Of a DNA stretch of 64,000 bases, positions 1-9,750 are shown in pieces; the stretch's first letter is position 1; each line of letters begins with the position of its first letter. Both the position numbers and the translations under genes were made by a program. The stretch covers positions 310,001 through 374,000 of the forward strand of contig NZ_CP110008.1 in assembly GCF_025947285.1 (NCBI RefSeq). The letters run 5' to 3'. Source of the DNA: Flavobacterium sp. N2820 (GTDB taxonomy: Bacteria > Bacteroidota > Bacteroidia > Flavobacteriales > Flavobacteriaceae). The notes below the pieces were generated by a model. It saw only the letters and a program-made list of their open reading frames with translations. It ran no database searches and was not told the DNA's origin.

Positions 1-48
1 TAAATATTCTAAATTTTGCATATTGAATTTTAAAAGTTGAAAATATAA

Positions 49-82
49 AAAATCCCAAAGACATTTTCAGAATTTGGGATTT
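49..82 (-). terminator. Intrinsic terminator after cphA
   Basis: The arms AAATCCCAAA and TTTGGGATTT surround a 13-nt loop. Read on the minus strand the hairpin is followed by a T-rich run, just past the cphA stop codon. Confidence 0.8.
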
Positions 83-99
83 ATATTTAATGATTTGTT

Positions 100-2721
100 T
101 TAATTAACTTCTTCGTTTTCTTTATCTAAATATTCTTGAACAATTTCTATAGCATTAGTAACTACATCACTCAAAGCAGTAATAAAACTAGCTTCTTCAG
201 CGCTATTAATAGCATGTTTAATAGCTTCCACTTCTTTTGTAATTATTTCATGTGTTACAGTTCTTCCAGAAGCTGTAATTCCTTCCATTATTAAACCAAT
301 TATTTCTTCTTCGGTTCTACCGCGTAAGTGTTTTTCCTGACGAATGATGATATGATCAAACATTCGAGCGGCAATCATGGCACATTCTCTAATATCTTCG
401 TCTCTTCGGTCACCAACTCCTGCAATAATTCCGATTTTCTTCGTAGCTTCTACAGAAGACAAATATTCTTCAACACCTTTATATCCTGATGGATTGTGCG
501 CAAAATCAATTAATACTTTAAATTTTTTGAATTCGAAAATATTCATTCTTCCTGGAGTTTGAGCCGCACTTGGAATAAAAGTTTGTAACGATAAACTAAT
601 GTCTTCGGTCTTAAATCCTTGTAAATATGCTGCTAAAGTAGCGGCTAAAACATTTGCTATCATGAATTTTGCTTTTCCACCTAAAGTCAAAGGAACATGA
701 GTCGCTCTTTCTACTCTAATTTTCCACTCTCCTTTTTTAATAGTGATAAATCCATTTTCATAAACTGCTACAATTTTACCTTCTTTTGCTAATTGTTTTA
801 CCACAGGCGTATTTTCATCCATACTAAAATAAGCAATATTGCAACTTAAATCTTTAACAAGTTTCATGCAATATTCGTCTTCCGCATTTAATATGGCCCA
901 ACCTTCTTTCTTCACACTTCTAACAACTGTAGCTTTTACTCTAGCTAAATCATCTAAAGTTTCTATATCATTTAATCCTAAATGATCTTCTTGTATATTA
1001 GTTACAATTCCAATGTCACAACGACTAAAACCAAGTCCTGCTCTCAAAATCCCACCACGAGCCGTTTCTAAAACAGCAAATTCTACAGTAGGATCTTTCA
1101 AAATATATTCTGCAGAAATTGGCCCAGTTGTATCGCCTTTTTCCATCATGTGATTTTGCACATAAATTCCGTCAGAAGTAGTAAAACCAACTTTAAAACC
1201 GTTATTTTTAACAATATGGGCTATTAATCGGGTAGTGGTAGTTTTCCCATTTGTTCCTGTTACGGCAATAATTGGAATACGACTAGGTTTTCCTGGTGGG
1301 TACAACATATCAATTACAGGTGCAGCCACGTTTCTTGGTAATCCTTCAGATGGCGCTAAATGCATTCTAAACCCAGGTGCTGCATTTACTTCTAAAATAC
1401 AACCTCCATTTAATTTTAATGGCTCCGTTAAGTTTTCAGCCATAATGTCTACACCACAAACATCTAGTCCTATTACTCGAGAAATTCGTTCACAAAGAAA
1501 AATGTTTTCAGGGTGCATCATGTCTGTTACATCTACAGAAGTTCCACCAGTGCTTAGATTTGCAGTTGATTTTAAATAGACGACTTCGTCTTTTCTTGGA
1601 ACTGTTTCTAAGGTATACCCAAGCTTTTCTAATAAATCTGTTGTATCTCTGTCAACATCAATCTGGGTAAGTACATTTTCATGTCCATAACCACGACGCG
1701 GATCTTTATTCGTTTCTTCAATTAATTGTTGAATAGTATGTTTTCCATCACCTTTAACGTGTGCTGGTTCTCGTTTAGCAGCAGCTACTAATTTATTGTC
1801 AATAATCAATACACGGAAATCATAACCTGTAATAAATTTTTCAACAATAACTCTTCGACTGTAATTTTTTGCGTAAGCTAATCCAGCCACAGCATCTTCC
1901 CATTTTTTTACATTTATAGATGCTCCTTTTCCATGATTTCCATCTAATGGTTTGATTACAATTGGGTAACCAATTTTTTTAATTACAGTTTCTAAATCGT
2001 TTTCATCAACACAAATGCCACCGCTTGCCACAGGAATTGACGCCAACTCTAACATACGTTTAGTTTCTTCTTTATTGCAAGCAATATCTACAGCAATGTT
2101 GCTTGTTTTACAAGTTATGGTAGCCTGAAAACGCATTTGATTTACACCATAACCTAATTGCACAAGTGAATTGGTTCCCAAACGAATCCAAGGAATATCT
2201 CTTGCAACGGCCTCTTCAACGATGCTTCCAGTTGAAGGACCAAGACGAACTCGCTCACGAATTTCACGCATTTTTTGAATATCAGCTTCAACATCATATT
2301 CAGTTGCAGCGATTAAAGATTCGGCAATAGCTACAGCACTTTCTGCCGCAAAAAGACCTACATTTTCTTCGGTATAACTAAAAACAACATTGTAAACACC
2401 TGGCGTTTTCGTCTCTCTAGTGCGACCAAAACCTGTTTCCATTCCGGCTAATGTTTGAATTTCTAAAGCAATATGTTCAATTACATGTCCCATCCAAGTG
2501 CCTCTTTCAACACGTGAAAAGAAACCGCCTCTGCAACCTTCTGAACAACGATGTTCTATCATAGTTGGAAACATTGCTTCAATTCGCTCTCTAAATCCTT
2601 CGATTTTATTGGTTGGAAATTGTTCCATTTCCTCCAAATCTAATCGCATTTGAATTAATTTTTTTCTTTGAACACTCCAAATGTTGGGACCTCTAAGGGC
2701 TTGTATTTTTAATATTTTCAT
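100..2721 (-). CDS. cphA: Cyanophycin synthetase CphA
   Basis: Makes the storage polymer cyanophycin (multi-L-arginyl-poly-L-aspartate) by ATP-dependent addition of Asp to the backbone and Arg to its side chains; cytoplasmic. The 873-residue product is the usual length for CphA1. In order it has an N-terminal CphA domain (about 1-160), an ATP-grasp domain (about 210-475, with IVIKPLDGNHGKG near 254-266 and EVNAAPGFRMH near 444-454), and a Mur-ligase-like domain starting with the P-loop GTNGKTTT at 489-496, followed by the glutamate-ligase C-terminal part (RMNIFEF, DFAHNP). All three catalytic blocks look intact. It is divergent from cphB and the isoaspartyl peptidase, so synthesis and breakdown genes sit back to back. 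The start is the first ATG and gives the expected N-terminus MKILKIQALRGPN. Confidence 0.96.
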   Translation of the reverse strand: MKILKIQALRGPNIWSVQRKKLIQMRLDLEEMEQFPTNKIEGFRERIEAMFPTMIEHRCSEGCRGGFFSRVERGTWMGHVIEHIALEIQTLAGMETGFGRTRETKTPGVYNVVFSYTEENVGLFAAESAVAIAESLIAATEYDVEADIQKMREIRERVRLGPSTGSIVEEAVARDIPWIRLGTNSLVQLGYGVNQMRFQATITCKTSNIAVDIACNKEETKRMLELASIPVASGGICVDENDLETVIKKIGYPIVIKPLDGNHGKGASINVKKWEDAVAGLAYAKNYSRRVIVEKFITGYDFRVLIIDNKLVAAAKREPAHVKGDGKHTIQQLIEETNKDPRRGYGHENVLTQIDVDRDTTDLLEKLGYTLETVPRKDEVVYLKSTANLSTGGTSVDVTDMMHPENIFLCERISRVIGLDVCGVDIMAENLTEPLKLNGGCILEVNAAPGFRMHLAPSEGLPRNVAAPVIDMLYPPGKPSRIPIIAVTGTNGKTTTTRLIAHIVKNNGFKVGFTTSDGIYVQNHMMEKGDTTGPISAEYILKDPTVEFAVLETARGGILRAGLGFSRCDIGIVTNIQEDHLGLNDIETLDDLARVKATVVRSVKKEGWAILNAEDEYCMKLVKDLSCNIAYFSMDENTPVVKQLAKEGKIVAVYENGFITIKKGEWKIRVERATHVPLTLGGKAKFMIANVLAATLAAYLQGFKTEDISLSLQTFIPSAAQTPGRMNIFEFKKFKVLIDFAHNPSGYKGVEEYLSSVEATKKIGIIAGVGDRRDEDIRECAMIAARMFDHIIIRQEKHLRGRTEEEIIGLIMEGITASGRTVTHEIITKEVEAIKHAINSAEEASFITALSDVVTNAIEIVQEYLDKENEEVN

Positions 2722-2923
2722 AAAAATTGAAAGTTGTTTTTAAAATGGATAATGATTTTGTTAAAAATAGAAAAATATTATCACAGTGCGATGCTTTTTG
2801 ATTAAAATTATCAAATTTTAGCTTTTGTTATATCTTCTTTTTGATTTGGTATGAATTAATGGGTAATCTGCCTGTTTTCTTGAAAAATCGGTAAGAAGTT
2901 TTATTTCTTTATTCCATTTTGAT

Positions 2924-2953
2924 TTGTGTAGTATTAAGAAATACTTATTTTTA
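2924..2953 (+). promoter_or_regulatory. Candidate cphB promoter
   Basis: A TTG at 2924-2926 and TATTTTTA at 2946-2953 are 19 bp apart, close to the flavobacterial TTG-N19-TAnnTTTG pattern (last base A rather than G). Transcription would begin almost at the ATG at 2958, which argues against the longer reading frame that opens at 2919 and suggests a very short or absent leader. Confidence 0.5.
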
Positions 2954-2957
2954 CGGC

Positions 2958-3830
2958 ATGGAAATACAAGGGAAATTAATAATCATTGGTGGCGCTGTAG
3001 ATAAAGGGAGTTTTACAGAAACCAATTTGGATAAAGATGCTTCAAAGAATTTGAATTTTTTCGAGACAGGAATTTTAAAAAGAATCATTAAGGAATCAAA
3101 ACATAAAGAAGCATCACGTATTGAAGTAATAACAACAGCTTCAAAAATTCCAAGAGAAATTGGTCCAGAATACGTAAAAGCATTTAGCTATTTAGGAGCT
3201 CACAATGTTGATGTTTTATATATTGAGAAAAGAGAACAAGCCAACGATCAAGAAGTTTTAGAACGATTGAAAGCAGCAGATGCCGTAATGTTTACTGGTG
3301 GTGATCAATTGCGTTTGACTTCCATTTTAGGCGGAACTCCTTTTGATGATATGCTGATTTCGAAATACAAAAACGAAGAATTTATTTATGCTGGAACTTC
3401 GGCTGGAGCAGCGGCAGCTTCAAACAATATGATTTATCAAGGAAGTAGTTCAGAAGCGTTGCTTAAAGGGGAAGTAAAAATCACCTCGGGTCTAGGATTA
3501 ATTGACGATGTAGTTATAGATACACATTTTGTACAAAGAGGAAGAATCGGTCGTTTGTTTCAAGCGGTAGTTGGAAATCCCAAAGTGTTGGGAATAGGTT
3601 TAGGAGAAGATACGGGATTGTTAATTACGAATGGTCGCCAAATGGAAGCCATTGGTTCTGGATTAGTAATTTTAGTTGATGGAAGGGAAGTAAAAGACAC
3701 CAATTTGACTCAGGTTGAATTAGGACAACCCATCTCAATAAATCATCTGGTTACACACGTAATGAGTCAATTTGATAAATTCGATTTAGATACGTTTAAA
3801 ATGACGATACATTCGTCACAATATGTTTAA
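2958..3830 (+). CDS. cphB: Cyanophycinase CphB
   Basis: Serine exopeptidase of the S51 family that cuts cyanophycin to beta-Asp-Arg dipeptides. The 290-residue product begins MEIQGKLIIIGGA, typical of the family, carries MFTGGDQLRLT near 111-121 and the nucleophile motif AGTSAGA with Ser148, then DTHFVQRGR. The frame is open back to 2919, but a probable -7 element lies inside that extension, so the ATG at 2958 is preferred. No signal peptide is seen, so it should act on intracellular granules. It lies between the divergent cphA and the co-directional isoaspartyl peptidase gene, which would finish the degradation. Confidence 0.95.
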   Translation: MEIQGKLIIIGGAVDKGSFTETNLDKDASKNLNFFETGILKRIIKESKHKEASRIEVITTASKIPREIGPEYVKAFSYLGAHNVDVLYIEKREQANDQEVLERLKAADAVMFTGGDQLRLTSILGGTPFDDMLISKYKNEEFIYAGTSAGAAAASNNMIYQGSSSEALLKGEVKITSGLGLIDDVVIDTHFVQRGRIGRLFQAVVGNPKVLGIGLGEDTGLLITNGRQMEAIGSGLVILVDGREVKDTNLTQVELGQPISINHLVTHVMSQFDKFDLDTFKMTIHSSQYV

Positions 3831-3946
3831 TTGATTTGTTAGATTATTAGATTTTTAGACCTTTTAGATTTCATAATATGAAAATACTCGGTCTAAAAAT
3901 CCAATTTTTTAAAGTCTAACCTTTCTAAAAATCTAATTTTTCTAAA
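3831..3946. repeat. AT-rich TTAGA/TCTAA repeat spacer
   Basis: This spacer between cphB and the peptidase gene is built from degenerate copies of TTAGATTTTTAGA and TCTAAAAATCTAA, both as direct and inverted copies. Related AT-rich repeats occur in several other spacers of the window. No clear promoter or terminator is seen. Confidence 0.45.
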
Positions 3947-4792
3947 ATGTCTAAAATAATCATCCACGGCGGATTTTTCTCAGAATCATCAACCAGTTTA
4001 GCTACTAAAATTGCCAAACAGCAAGCCCTTTTGCGCATTGTAAAAGATTCGTATGCATATTTGCAAAATCATTCGGCATTAGAAACGGTAGTCTATGCGG
4101 TTTCTCAATTGGAAGATGATGAATTATTTAATGCCGGAATTGGTTCGCAAATTCAATCCGATGGAAAAATCAGAATGAGTGCTTCTTTAATGGATGGCGA
4201 ATCGCAAAAAATGAGTGGTGTTATCAATATTGAGGAAGTAAAAAATCCAATCCAAGTAGCACAAGTTTTAATGCAAGTCGATGACCGAATTTTAGGCGGA
4301 AGCGGTGCCACAAATTTTGCAAGAAAACACGGATTTGAGTCTTTTTCAACTGAAATTCCACAACGAAGAGCCGAATATGAAGTAAAATTAGCCTCATTAG
4401 GAACAGGAACCGTAGGTTGTGTAGCTTTAGACAAAAACGGAAAAATAGCAGTAGCCACTTCAACAGGTGGAAAAGGATTTGAAATTCCAGGAAGAATTTC
4501 AGATTCGGCAACCGTAGCTGGAAATTATGCTAACGAATTTTGTGGAGTAAGTTTGACTGGAGTAGGCGAGGACATTGTCAGTAACGCCACAGCTGCAAAA
4601 ATTGTAACCCGTGTCACTGACGGATTTTCAATAGAAAAAGCCTTCGAAAAAACCTTTGCCGAATTAAAACCATATGATGGTTTTGCAGGGGCAATTGGAA
4701 TCGACAAACAAGGCAACATCTTTCATCAAGATTCACATCCAAGTATGGTTTTTGCCAGTTTTGATGGTGAAAATCAGGAAGTTTTTGAATAG
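3947..4792 (+). CDS. iaaA: Isoaspartyl peptidase / L-asparaginase (Ntn hydrolase)
   Basis: Type 2 asparaginase family enzyme that hydrolyses beta-aspartyl dipeptides. The 281-residue precursor starts with the family N-terminus KIIIHGG and contains the autocleavage site GTGTVGCVALD, with Thr155 as the expected nucleophile freed by self-processing, followed by the conserved ATSTGG (170-175) and GRISDS. Its position directly after cphB suggests that its in vivo substrate is the beta-Asp-Arg released from cyanophycin, yielding free Asp and Arg. It has no signal peptide. A general asparaginase role cannot be excluded from sequence alone. Confidence 0.9.
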   Translation: MSKIIIHGGFFSESSTSLATKIAKQQALLRIVKDSYAYLQNHSALETVVYAVSQLEDDELFNAGIGSQIQSDGKIRMSASLMDGESQKMSGVINIEEVKNPIQVAQVLMQVDDRILGGSGATNFARKHGFESFSTEIPQRRAEYEVKLASLGTGTVGCVALDKNGKIAVATSTGGKGFEIPGRISDSATVAGNYANEFCGVSLTGVGEDIVSNATAAKIVTRVTDGFSIEKAFEKTFAELKPYDGFAGAIGIDKQGNIFHQDSHPSMVFASFDGENQEVFE

Positions 4793-4814
4793 AAATTAAA
4801 CAGTTTTAATAAAT

Positions 4815-5156
4815 ATGAATATTTTAAGAGTTTTTTTTCCAAATAAACCATGGTTGTTTAAGAAGAAAATGAATGATTCCTTTTTTGGATTAATGTGGTT
4901 TAATAATAAAGATGAAAATAGTGAAAGTCATTTTCAATGCCAAATAATGTTTAGCCATACAAACGCACCATTGGATATTTTTTTTGATTCTGATGTAAAT
5001 GGTATAAATCCAAATCAAAAGATTCTTTTTTTTGAATTTGAAAAAAGATATGAAGAAATTTTAGAAAGTATCAAACCTCATTTGATGGGTAGATTAGATA
5101 TGATAAAATTCAATGAAAATTATAATTTAGATATGAAATCAGATTTTCATATTTGA
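4815..5156 (+). CDS. Hypothetical protein, probably C-terminally truncated by a stop codon
   Basis: A 113-residue protein of unknown function with no signal peptide or membrane segment; it is rich in aromatic and charged residues. It starts 22 bp after the peptidase stop and could be co-transcribed. The reading frame ends at TGA (5154-5156), but the same frame stays open for another 41 codons to a TAG at 5280-5282, and this extension (SLVIFSIGNDNQFSIGL and onward) looks like real protein and continues the alternating strand pattern. The gene may therefore be a nonsense-mutated pseudogene spanning 4815-5282. No family is assigned. Confidence 0.6.
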   Translation: MNILRVFFPNKPWLFKKKMNDSFFGLMWFNNKDENSESHFQCQIMFSHTNAPLDIFFDSDVNGINPNQKILFFEFEKRYEEILESIKPHLMGRLDMIKFNENYNLDMKSDFHI

Positions 5157-5301
5157 TCTTTAGTTATATTTTCAATTGGTAATGACAATCAATTTTCAAT
5201 TGGACTTTCAAGTGATAAGTATAAAATTTCTAATATCAGATTGAATATTAAAGATTTTAAGTTCAGAGAATTTATTAATTAGAAATGATTTTTAAAAAAA
5301 C

Positions 5302-5330
5302 AAAACCCGAAAGTAGTACTTTCGGGTTTT
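5302..5330. terminator. Bidirectional intrinsic terminator
   Basis: Nearly perfect palindrome AAAACCCGAAAGTA / TACTTTCGGGTTTT with a one-base centre, lying between the convergent gene at 4815 and rlmF. Confidence 0.9.
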
Positions 5331-5338
5331 CTATTTCT

Positions 5339-6256
5339 TTACTCTTTCTTTTCCTCCTTAAACGTCCAAAACAAAATTCTACTCACTTTGTTGCCATGTT
5401 TCATTTCTGTAATTTGGTAGGTTGCTTTTACTTTTCTAAGATGCGAAAGCAAAGGTTTTAAATTGTCTTTTTTAGAAACTAACGATGAGAACCATTTGCA
5501 CTGCAATTTAAAATGCACGCTTTCATAAATCATATTACTAATGAACGTCAATTCGCCACCTTCGCACCATAATTCGTTATTTACACCGCCAAAGTTTAAG
5601 GTTGGTTTTTTCGAATCTTCAATACCTAAATTCTTATTCTTCCGAATCGTACCTTTATTTGCTTCTTCTTTAGAACTGTGAAAAGGTGGATTACAAATCG
5701 TCATGTCAAATTTATCTTCTGGAAGAATGATATTTTTAAAGATATTACGTTTTGAAGTTTGCAATCGCAACGTAACGTTTTCTTTTAATTTCTGATTCGA
5801 ATTAATATTTTCCTGAGCAGCTTCATAAGCTTGTTTGTCAATTTCACTTCCTACAAAGCGCCAATCGTATTCCGACACACCAATAATCGGATAAATACAA
5901 TTTGCTCCAATTCCGACATCTAAAATGCGAATTTTATGCTTCGTTTGAATAGTTCCGTACGTGTCTTCTAAAACATCGGCAACTTGATGGATATATTCTG
6001 CTCGTCCAGGAATAGGCGGACAAAGAAATCCTTTTGGAATATCCCAATTTTTCAACCCATAATAATGCAACAACAACGCTTTGTTCAACATTTTCACCGC
6101 ATCAGGATTCGCAAAGTCAATCGTTTCAGTTCCATATTCATTTACAGCAACAAAAGGCGCTAAATCTGGATTGGATTGTAGTAAAGTTTTGAAATCGTAT
6201 TTGCCGTGGTGTTTGTTTTTCGGATGAAAGCCCGTTATGGTTTTGGTTGTGTTCAA
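5339..6256 (-). CDS. rlmF: 23S rRNA (adenine-1618-N6)-methyltransferase RlmF
   Basis: SAM-dependent methyltransferase that makes m6A1618 in 23S rRNA. The 305-residue product has the family N-terminal motif HPKNKHHGKYDF, followed by CPPIPGRAEY, a SAM-binding loop ILDVGIGANCIYP and the catalytic CNPPFHSS motif of N6-adenine methyltransferases, then the C-terminal substrate-binding part. It is a single gene with its own terminator, facing away from the rpl operon end. Length and motifs match E. coli YbiN/RlmF. Confidence 0.95.
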   Translation of the reverse strand: MNTTKTITGFHPKNKHHGKYDFKTLLQSNPDLAPFVAVNEYGTETIDFANPDAVKMLNKALLLHYYGLKNWDIPKGFLCPPIPGRAEYIHQVADVLEDTYGTIQTKHKIRILDVGIGANCIYPIIGVSEYDWRFVGSEIDKQAYEAAQENINSNQKLKENVTLRLQTSKRNIFKNIILPEDKFDMTICNPPFHSSKEEANKGTIRKNKNLGIEDSKKPTLNFGGVNNELWCEGGELTFISNMIYESVHFKLQCKWFSSLVSKKDNLKPLLSHLRKVKATYQITEMKHGNKVSRILFWTFKEEKKE

Positions 6257-6300
6257 TGTGATATTTTTATTGTGTAAAGGTATTGAATTATAAGCAATAA

Positions 6301-6322
6301 AAAACCACGCCTAAGCGTGGTT
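6301..6322 (-). terminator. Terminator of the thrS-infC-rpmI-rplT operon
   Basis: AAACCACGC, loop CTAA, GCGTGGTTT. Read on the minus strand it is followed by TTTTATTGC, 37 bp after the rplT stop codon. Confidence 0.85.
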
Positions 6323-6358
6323 TAATATATAAGTAAGATAAACTGAGTTAGACGTAAA

Positions 6359-6703
6359 TTATTTAATTTTGTTAACGATAGCTGTGAAAGCTTCTGAGTG
6401 ATTCATAGCTAAATCGGCAAGAACTTTACGGTTCAATTCGATGTTGTTAGCTTTGATTTTTCCCATAAATTGAGAGTAACTCATTCCATGTAATCTTGCA
6501 CCAGCGTTGATACGCATAATCCATAAAGCACGGAAGTTTCTCTTATTTTGTTTTCTATCACGGTAAGCATAGCACATTGCTTTTTCTACCGCGTTTTTAG
6601 CTACAGTCCAAACGTTTTTACGTCTTCCAAAGAAACCTTTGGCTTGTTTTAATACTCTTTTTTTTCTAGCTTTTGATGCTACTGAATTTGTTGCTCTTGG
6701 CAT
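6359..6703 (-). CDS. rplT: 50S ribosomal protein L20
   Basis: Large-subunit protein that binds 23S rRNA early in assembly. The 114-residue product starts [28 protein letters not shown] and contains GRRKN and the conserved NRKVLADLA near the C-terminus; full length for L20. Last gene of the thrS-infC-rpmI-rplT operon. In other bacteria L20 represses its own operon through leader RNA; the 127-bp gap before this gene could hold such a site but I see no obvious 23S mimic. Confidence 0.98.
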   Translation of the reverse strand: MPRATNSVASKARKKRVLKQAKGFFGRRKNVWTVAKNAVEKAMCYAYRDRKQNKRNFRALWIMRINAGARLHGMSYSQFMGKIKANNIELNRKVLADLAMNHSEAFTAIVNKIK

Positions 6704-6830
6704 AATTTTAAATGTTTTTTGTAGTAAGGCGGTTTTTCAACACTTTTAAACTTCGTACTTTGTATTTTATACTTGGTACTTCGTTCAGCCCACTCCAGGG
6801 TTACTAAATTGTTTTAACCAAACAAACTAA

Positions 6831-7028
6831 TTAAATAATATTTAATTGTTGTTTAATGCTTCTCTCATCTGTTTTGTGAACCAAACCAGAATGTGTTAAA
6901 GCTAATTTACGCTTTTTAGATTTTTTAGTCAAAATGTGACTTTTAAAAGCGTGTTTTCTTTTGATCTTTCCAGAACCAGTAACTTTGAATCGTTTCTTAG
7001 CACTAGATTTTGTTTTCATTTTAGGCAT
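6831..7028 (-). CDS. rpmI: 50S ribosomal protein L35
   Basis: A 65-residue basic large-subunit protein with the typical [29 protein letters not shown] start (key residues [12 protein letters not shown]) and HILTKKS. Located between infC and rplT as in most bacteria, 63 bp after infC. Confidence 0.97.
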   Translation of the reverse strand: MPKMKTKSSAKKRFKVTGSGKIKRKHAFKSHILTKKSKKRKLALTHSGLVHKTDERSIKQQLNII

Positions 7029-7091
7029 TTTCTTCCTGTATTTATAATCTATCTTACTTATTATTTTTCAAAAGAGTTTTAATGTAAACTC

Positions 7092-7649
7092 TTATTTTGC
7101 TTTTTTCTTAGGAGCAATATACATAATCATACGTTTTCCTTCTAAAACTGGCATCGCTTCTACTTTTCCAAACTCTTCCAATTCTTGAGCCAAACGTAAT
7201 AATAAAATTTGTCCTTGCTCTTTATAGATAATTGAACGACCTTTAAAGAAAACAAATGCTTTTAGCTTAGCACCGTCTTGTAAAAATTTCAAGGCATTCT
7301 TTTTCTTAAATTCATAATCGTGCTCATCTGTTTGAGGTCCAAAACGGATTTCTTTGATTACAATTTGAGTAGATTTTGCTTTTAATTCTTTATCTCTCTT
7401 TTTTTGTTGGTATAAAAATTTACCATAATCCATCAATTTACAAACTGGCGGTTCAGCGTTTGGAGAAATTTCTACCAAATCAACTTCTTGCTCTTCAGCT
7501 AAACGAAGTGCATCGGCAATTTTGTAAACTCCTGGTTCAATATTTTCACCTACTAAACGTACTTCAGCAACACGTATTAAATTGTTGATACGGTGTGCTG
7601 CTTTTTTCTCTTCGCGAGGTTGAAAACCTCTGTTGTTTCTAATTGCTAT
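7092..7649 (-). CDS. infC: Translation initiation factor IF-3, non-canonical start codon
   Basis: IF-3 binds the 30S subunit and checks start codons and initiator tRNA. The frame encodes the complete protein of about 185 residues: N-terminal domain ([19 protein letters not shown], then [16 protein letters not shown]), linker and C-terminal domain ([23 protein letters not shown]). An in-frame TAA lies five codons before the first conserved codon, and between it and the conserved N-terminus there is no ATG, GTG or TTG; the first TTG lies deep in the N-terminal domain (7476-7478) and would remove most of it. The start must be ATA (7647-7649) or ATT (7641-7643). E. coli infC likewise uses AUU, which lets IF-3 repress its own synthesis. 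The thrS stop is 22 bp upstream. Confidence 0.93.
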   Translation of the reverse strand: MAIRNNRGFQPREEKKAAHRINNLIRVAEVRLVGENIEPGVYKIADALRLAEEQEVDLVEISPNAEPPVCKLMDYGKFLYQQKKRDKELKAKSTQIVIKEIRFGPQTDEHDYEFKKKNALKFLQDGAKLKAFVFFKGRSIIYKEQGQILLLRLAQELEEFGKVEAMPVLEGKRMIMYIAPKKKAK

Positions 7650-7671
7650 GGCTTTATTATTTTAGTTAAAC

Positions 7672-9612
7672 TTAAAATTGTTTTAATGTTTTATTGATTT
7701 CTTCGTTAATTATTGCGGCAAATTGCTCAATAGTTACCGATATATTTCCTTTTCCTTCTTGTCCACGTTGTCTAACAGAAATTGTGCCGTTTTTCTCTTC
7801 TTCCTCGCCAACAATCAGCATAAACGGATATTTGTTCAGCTCCGCTTCTCTAATTTTCTTACCGATTGTTTCATTTCGGTTATCTATCAGGGCGCGAATT
7901 TCGTGATTTTCTAGCAAATCTAAAACTTTTTTCGCATAATTTTCATATTTCTCACTCAAAGACAGAATTATAGCTTGCTCTGGCATCAACCAAATTGGGA
8001 AATTTCCGGCTGTATGTTCCAGTAAAATAGCGATAAAACGTTCCATCGAACCAAAAGGCGCTCGGTGAATCATAACTGGTCGATGTAACTTGTCATCCGC
8101 ACCTTTATAAGACAATTCAAAACGTTCTGGTAAATTGTAATCTACCTGAATCGTTCCCAATTGCCAACTTCTGCCTAAAGCATCTTTTACCATGAAATCC
8201 AATTTCGGACCATAAAAAGCAGCTTCACCAGATTCAATCACATAATTTAATCCTTTGTCTTTCGCTGCACTGATAATCGCATTTTCAGCTTTTTCCCAGT
8301 TTTCAATGCTTCCTATATATTTATCTGGATTATCTAAATCACGAACCGAAACCTGAGCCGTAAAGTTTTCAAATCCTAACGAACCAAATACATACAATAC
8401 TAAATCGATTACATTTTTAAATTCAGCATCCAATTGATCAGGCGTACAGAAAATATGCGCATCATCCTGAGTAAATCCTCTAACACGAGTCAACCCATGC
8501 AATTCACCCGATTGCTCATAACGATAAACCGTTCCAAATTCCGCATAACGTTTTGGTAAATCTTTATACGACCATGGTCTTGCGTTATAAATTTCACAGT
8601 GGTGTGGGCAGTTCATTGGTTTTAACAAGAACTCTTCTCCCTCAGCAGGTGTATGGATTGGTTGAAAACTATCGGCACCATATTTAGCATAGTGTCCAGA
8701 AGTTACATACAAGTCTTTCATCCCAATATGAGGTGTTACTACTTGTTCGTAGCCTGCTTTTTTCTGTGCTTTTTTCAAAAATTGTTCTAATCTATCACGC
8801 AAAGCAGCACCTTTTGGTAACCATAAAGGTAAACCTTGACCCACTTTTGGAGAAAAATGGAATAAATCCAACTCTTTTCCTAATTTTCTGTGATCACGGC
8901 GTTTAGCTTCTTCTAATAATTCAAGGTAATCGGTTAAATCTTTTTGTTTCGGAAACGAAATTCCGTAAACACGAGTTAATTGCTTATTTTTTTCATCACC
9001 TCTCCAGTAAGCACCTGCAACCGATAAAATTTTCATCGCTTTGATAATTCCTGTATTCGGAATGTGACCACCACGACACAAATCAAAGAAGTTGGCATGA
9101 TCACAAAATGTAATCGTTCCGTCTTCTAAGTTTGAAATCAATTCTATTTTATACTCGTTGTTTTTATAAACTTCTAATGCTTCCGCTTTAGAAACGGCAC
9201 GCATTTTAAATTCATGTTTTTCTCTTGAAATTTCTAAAATACGGTCTTCAATCTTTTTGAAATCGGCATCCGTAATTTTTTTATCACCAAAATCAACATC
9301 ATAATAGAAGCCATTATCAATCGCAGGTCCAAGTGTTAACTTAATCCCAGGAAAAATTTCTTCTAAAGCTTGCGCCATAACGTGCGAAGTCGAATGCCAA
9401 AAAGCTTTTTTACCTTCTTTGTCATTCCAAGTATATAATATAAGTGTACCGTCCGTGGTTAAGGTCGTCGCCGTTTCAATAGTGGTACCATTATAGGAAG
9501 CAGAAATTACATTTCTAGCCAAACCTTCACTAATGCTTTTCGCAACATCCATTGGAGTAACTCCTTGAGCCATCTCCTTAACCGACCCATCGGGTAAAGT
9601 AACTTTTATCAT
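7672..9612 (-). CDS. thrS: Threonyl-tRNA synthetase
   Basis: Charges tRNA-Thr with threonine. The 646-residue protein has the TGS domain (1-60), the zinc-type editing domain with [11 protein letters not shown] near 73-83, and a class II catalytic core ([14 protein letters not shown] near 330, [23 protein letters not shown]) followed by an anticodon-binding C-terminal domain. Full length. First gene of the operon with infC, rpmI and rplT, the classical order. Confidence 0.98.
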   Translation of the reverse strand: MIKVTLPDGSVKEMAQGVTPMDVAKSISEGLARNVISASYNGTTIETATTLTTDGTLILYTWNDKEGKKAFWHSTSHVMAQALEEIFPGIKLTLGPAIDNGFYYDVDFGDKKITDADFKKIEDRILEISREKHEFKMRAVSKAEALEVYKNNEYKIELISNLEDGTITFCDHANFFDLCRGGHIPNTGIIKAMKILSVAGAYWRGDEKNKQLTRVYGISFPKQKDLTDYLELLEEAKRRDHRKLGKELDLFHFSPKVGQGLPLWLPKGAALRDRLEQFLKKAQKKAGYEQVVTPHIGMKDLYVTSGHYAKYGADSFQPIHTPAEGEEFLLKPMNCPHHCEIYNARPWSYKDLPKRYAEFGTVYRYEQSGELHGLTRVRGFTQDDAHIFCTPDQLDAEFKNVIDLVLYVFGSLGFENFTAQVSVRDLDNPDKYIGSIENWEKAENAIISAAKDKGLNYVIESGEAAFYGPKLDFMVKDALGRSWQLGTIQVDYNLPERFELSYKGADDKLHRPVMIHRAPFGSMERFIAILLEHTAGNFPIWLMPEQAIILSLSEKYENYAKKVLDLLENHEIRALIDNRNETIGKKIREAELNKYPFMLIVGEEEEKNGTISVRQRGQEGKGNISVTIEQFAAIINEEINKTLKQF

Positions 9613-9632
9613 TTTTTAAAATTTATAAGTTG

Positions 9633-9663
9633 CAAATATAAACCTTTAATAAAATCCATACAA
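9633..9663 (-). promoter_or_regulatory. thrS operon promoter
   Basis: On the minus strand TTG (9661-9663) and TATATTTG (9633-9640) are 20 bp apart, a good match to the flavobacterial promoter. It is about 20 bp upstream of the thrS ATG, leaving a very short leader with no room for a thrS-type operator or T-box. Confidence 0.75.
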
Positions 9664-9750
9664 TATATATAAGGTATAATGTTAAAAAAGATTTGCAGCA
9701 GCCGTTTAGTATTCCATAAAAACTATTGGTCCCGCTGTCCGCTGCTATAT

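Noticed and set aside
2919..2957. Longer cphB with start at 2919
   Set aside because: The extension has no family similarity and overlaps a probable -7 element; start at 2958 fits the family N-terminus.
3831..3946. TTAGA-rich repeats as a CRISPR-like array
   Set aside because: Units are short, degenerate and have no spacers of constant length.
7376..7588. 70-codon plus-strand frame opposite infC
   Set aside because: Antisense shadow of the infC coding region.
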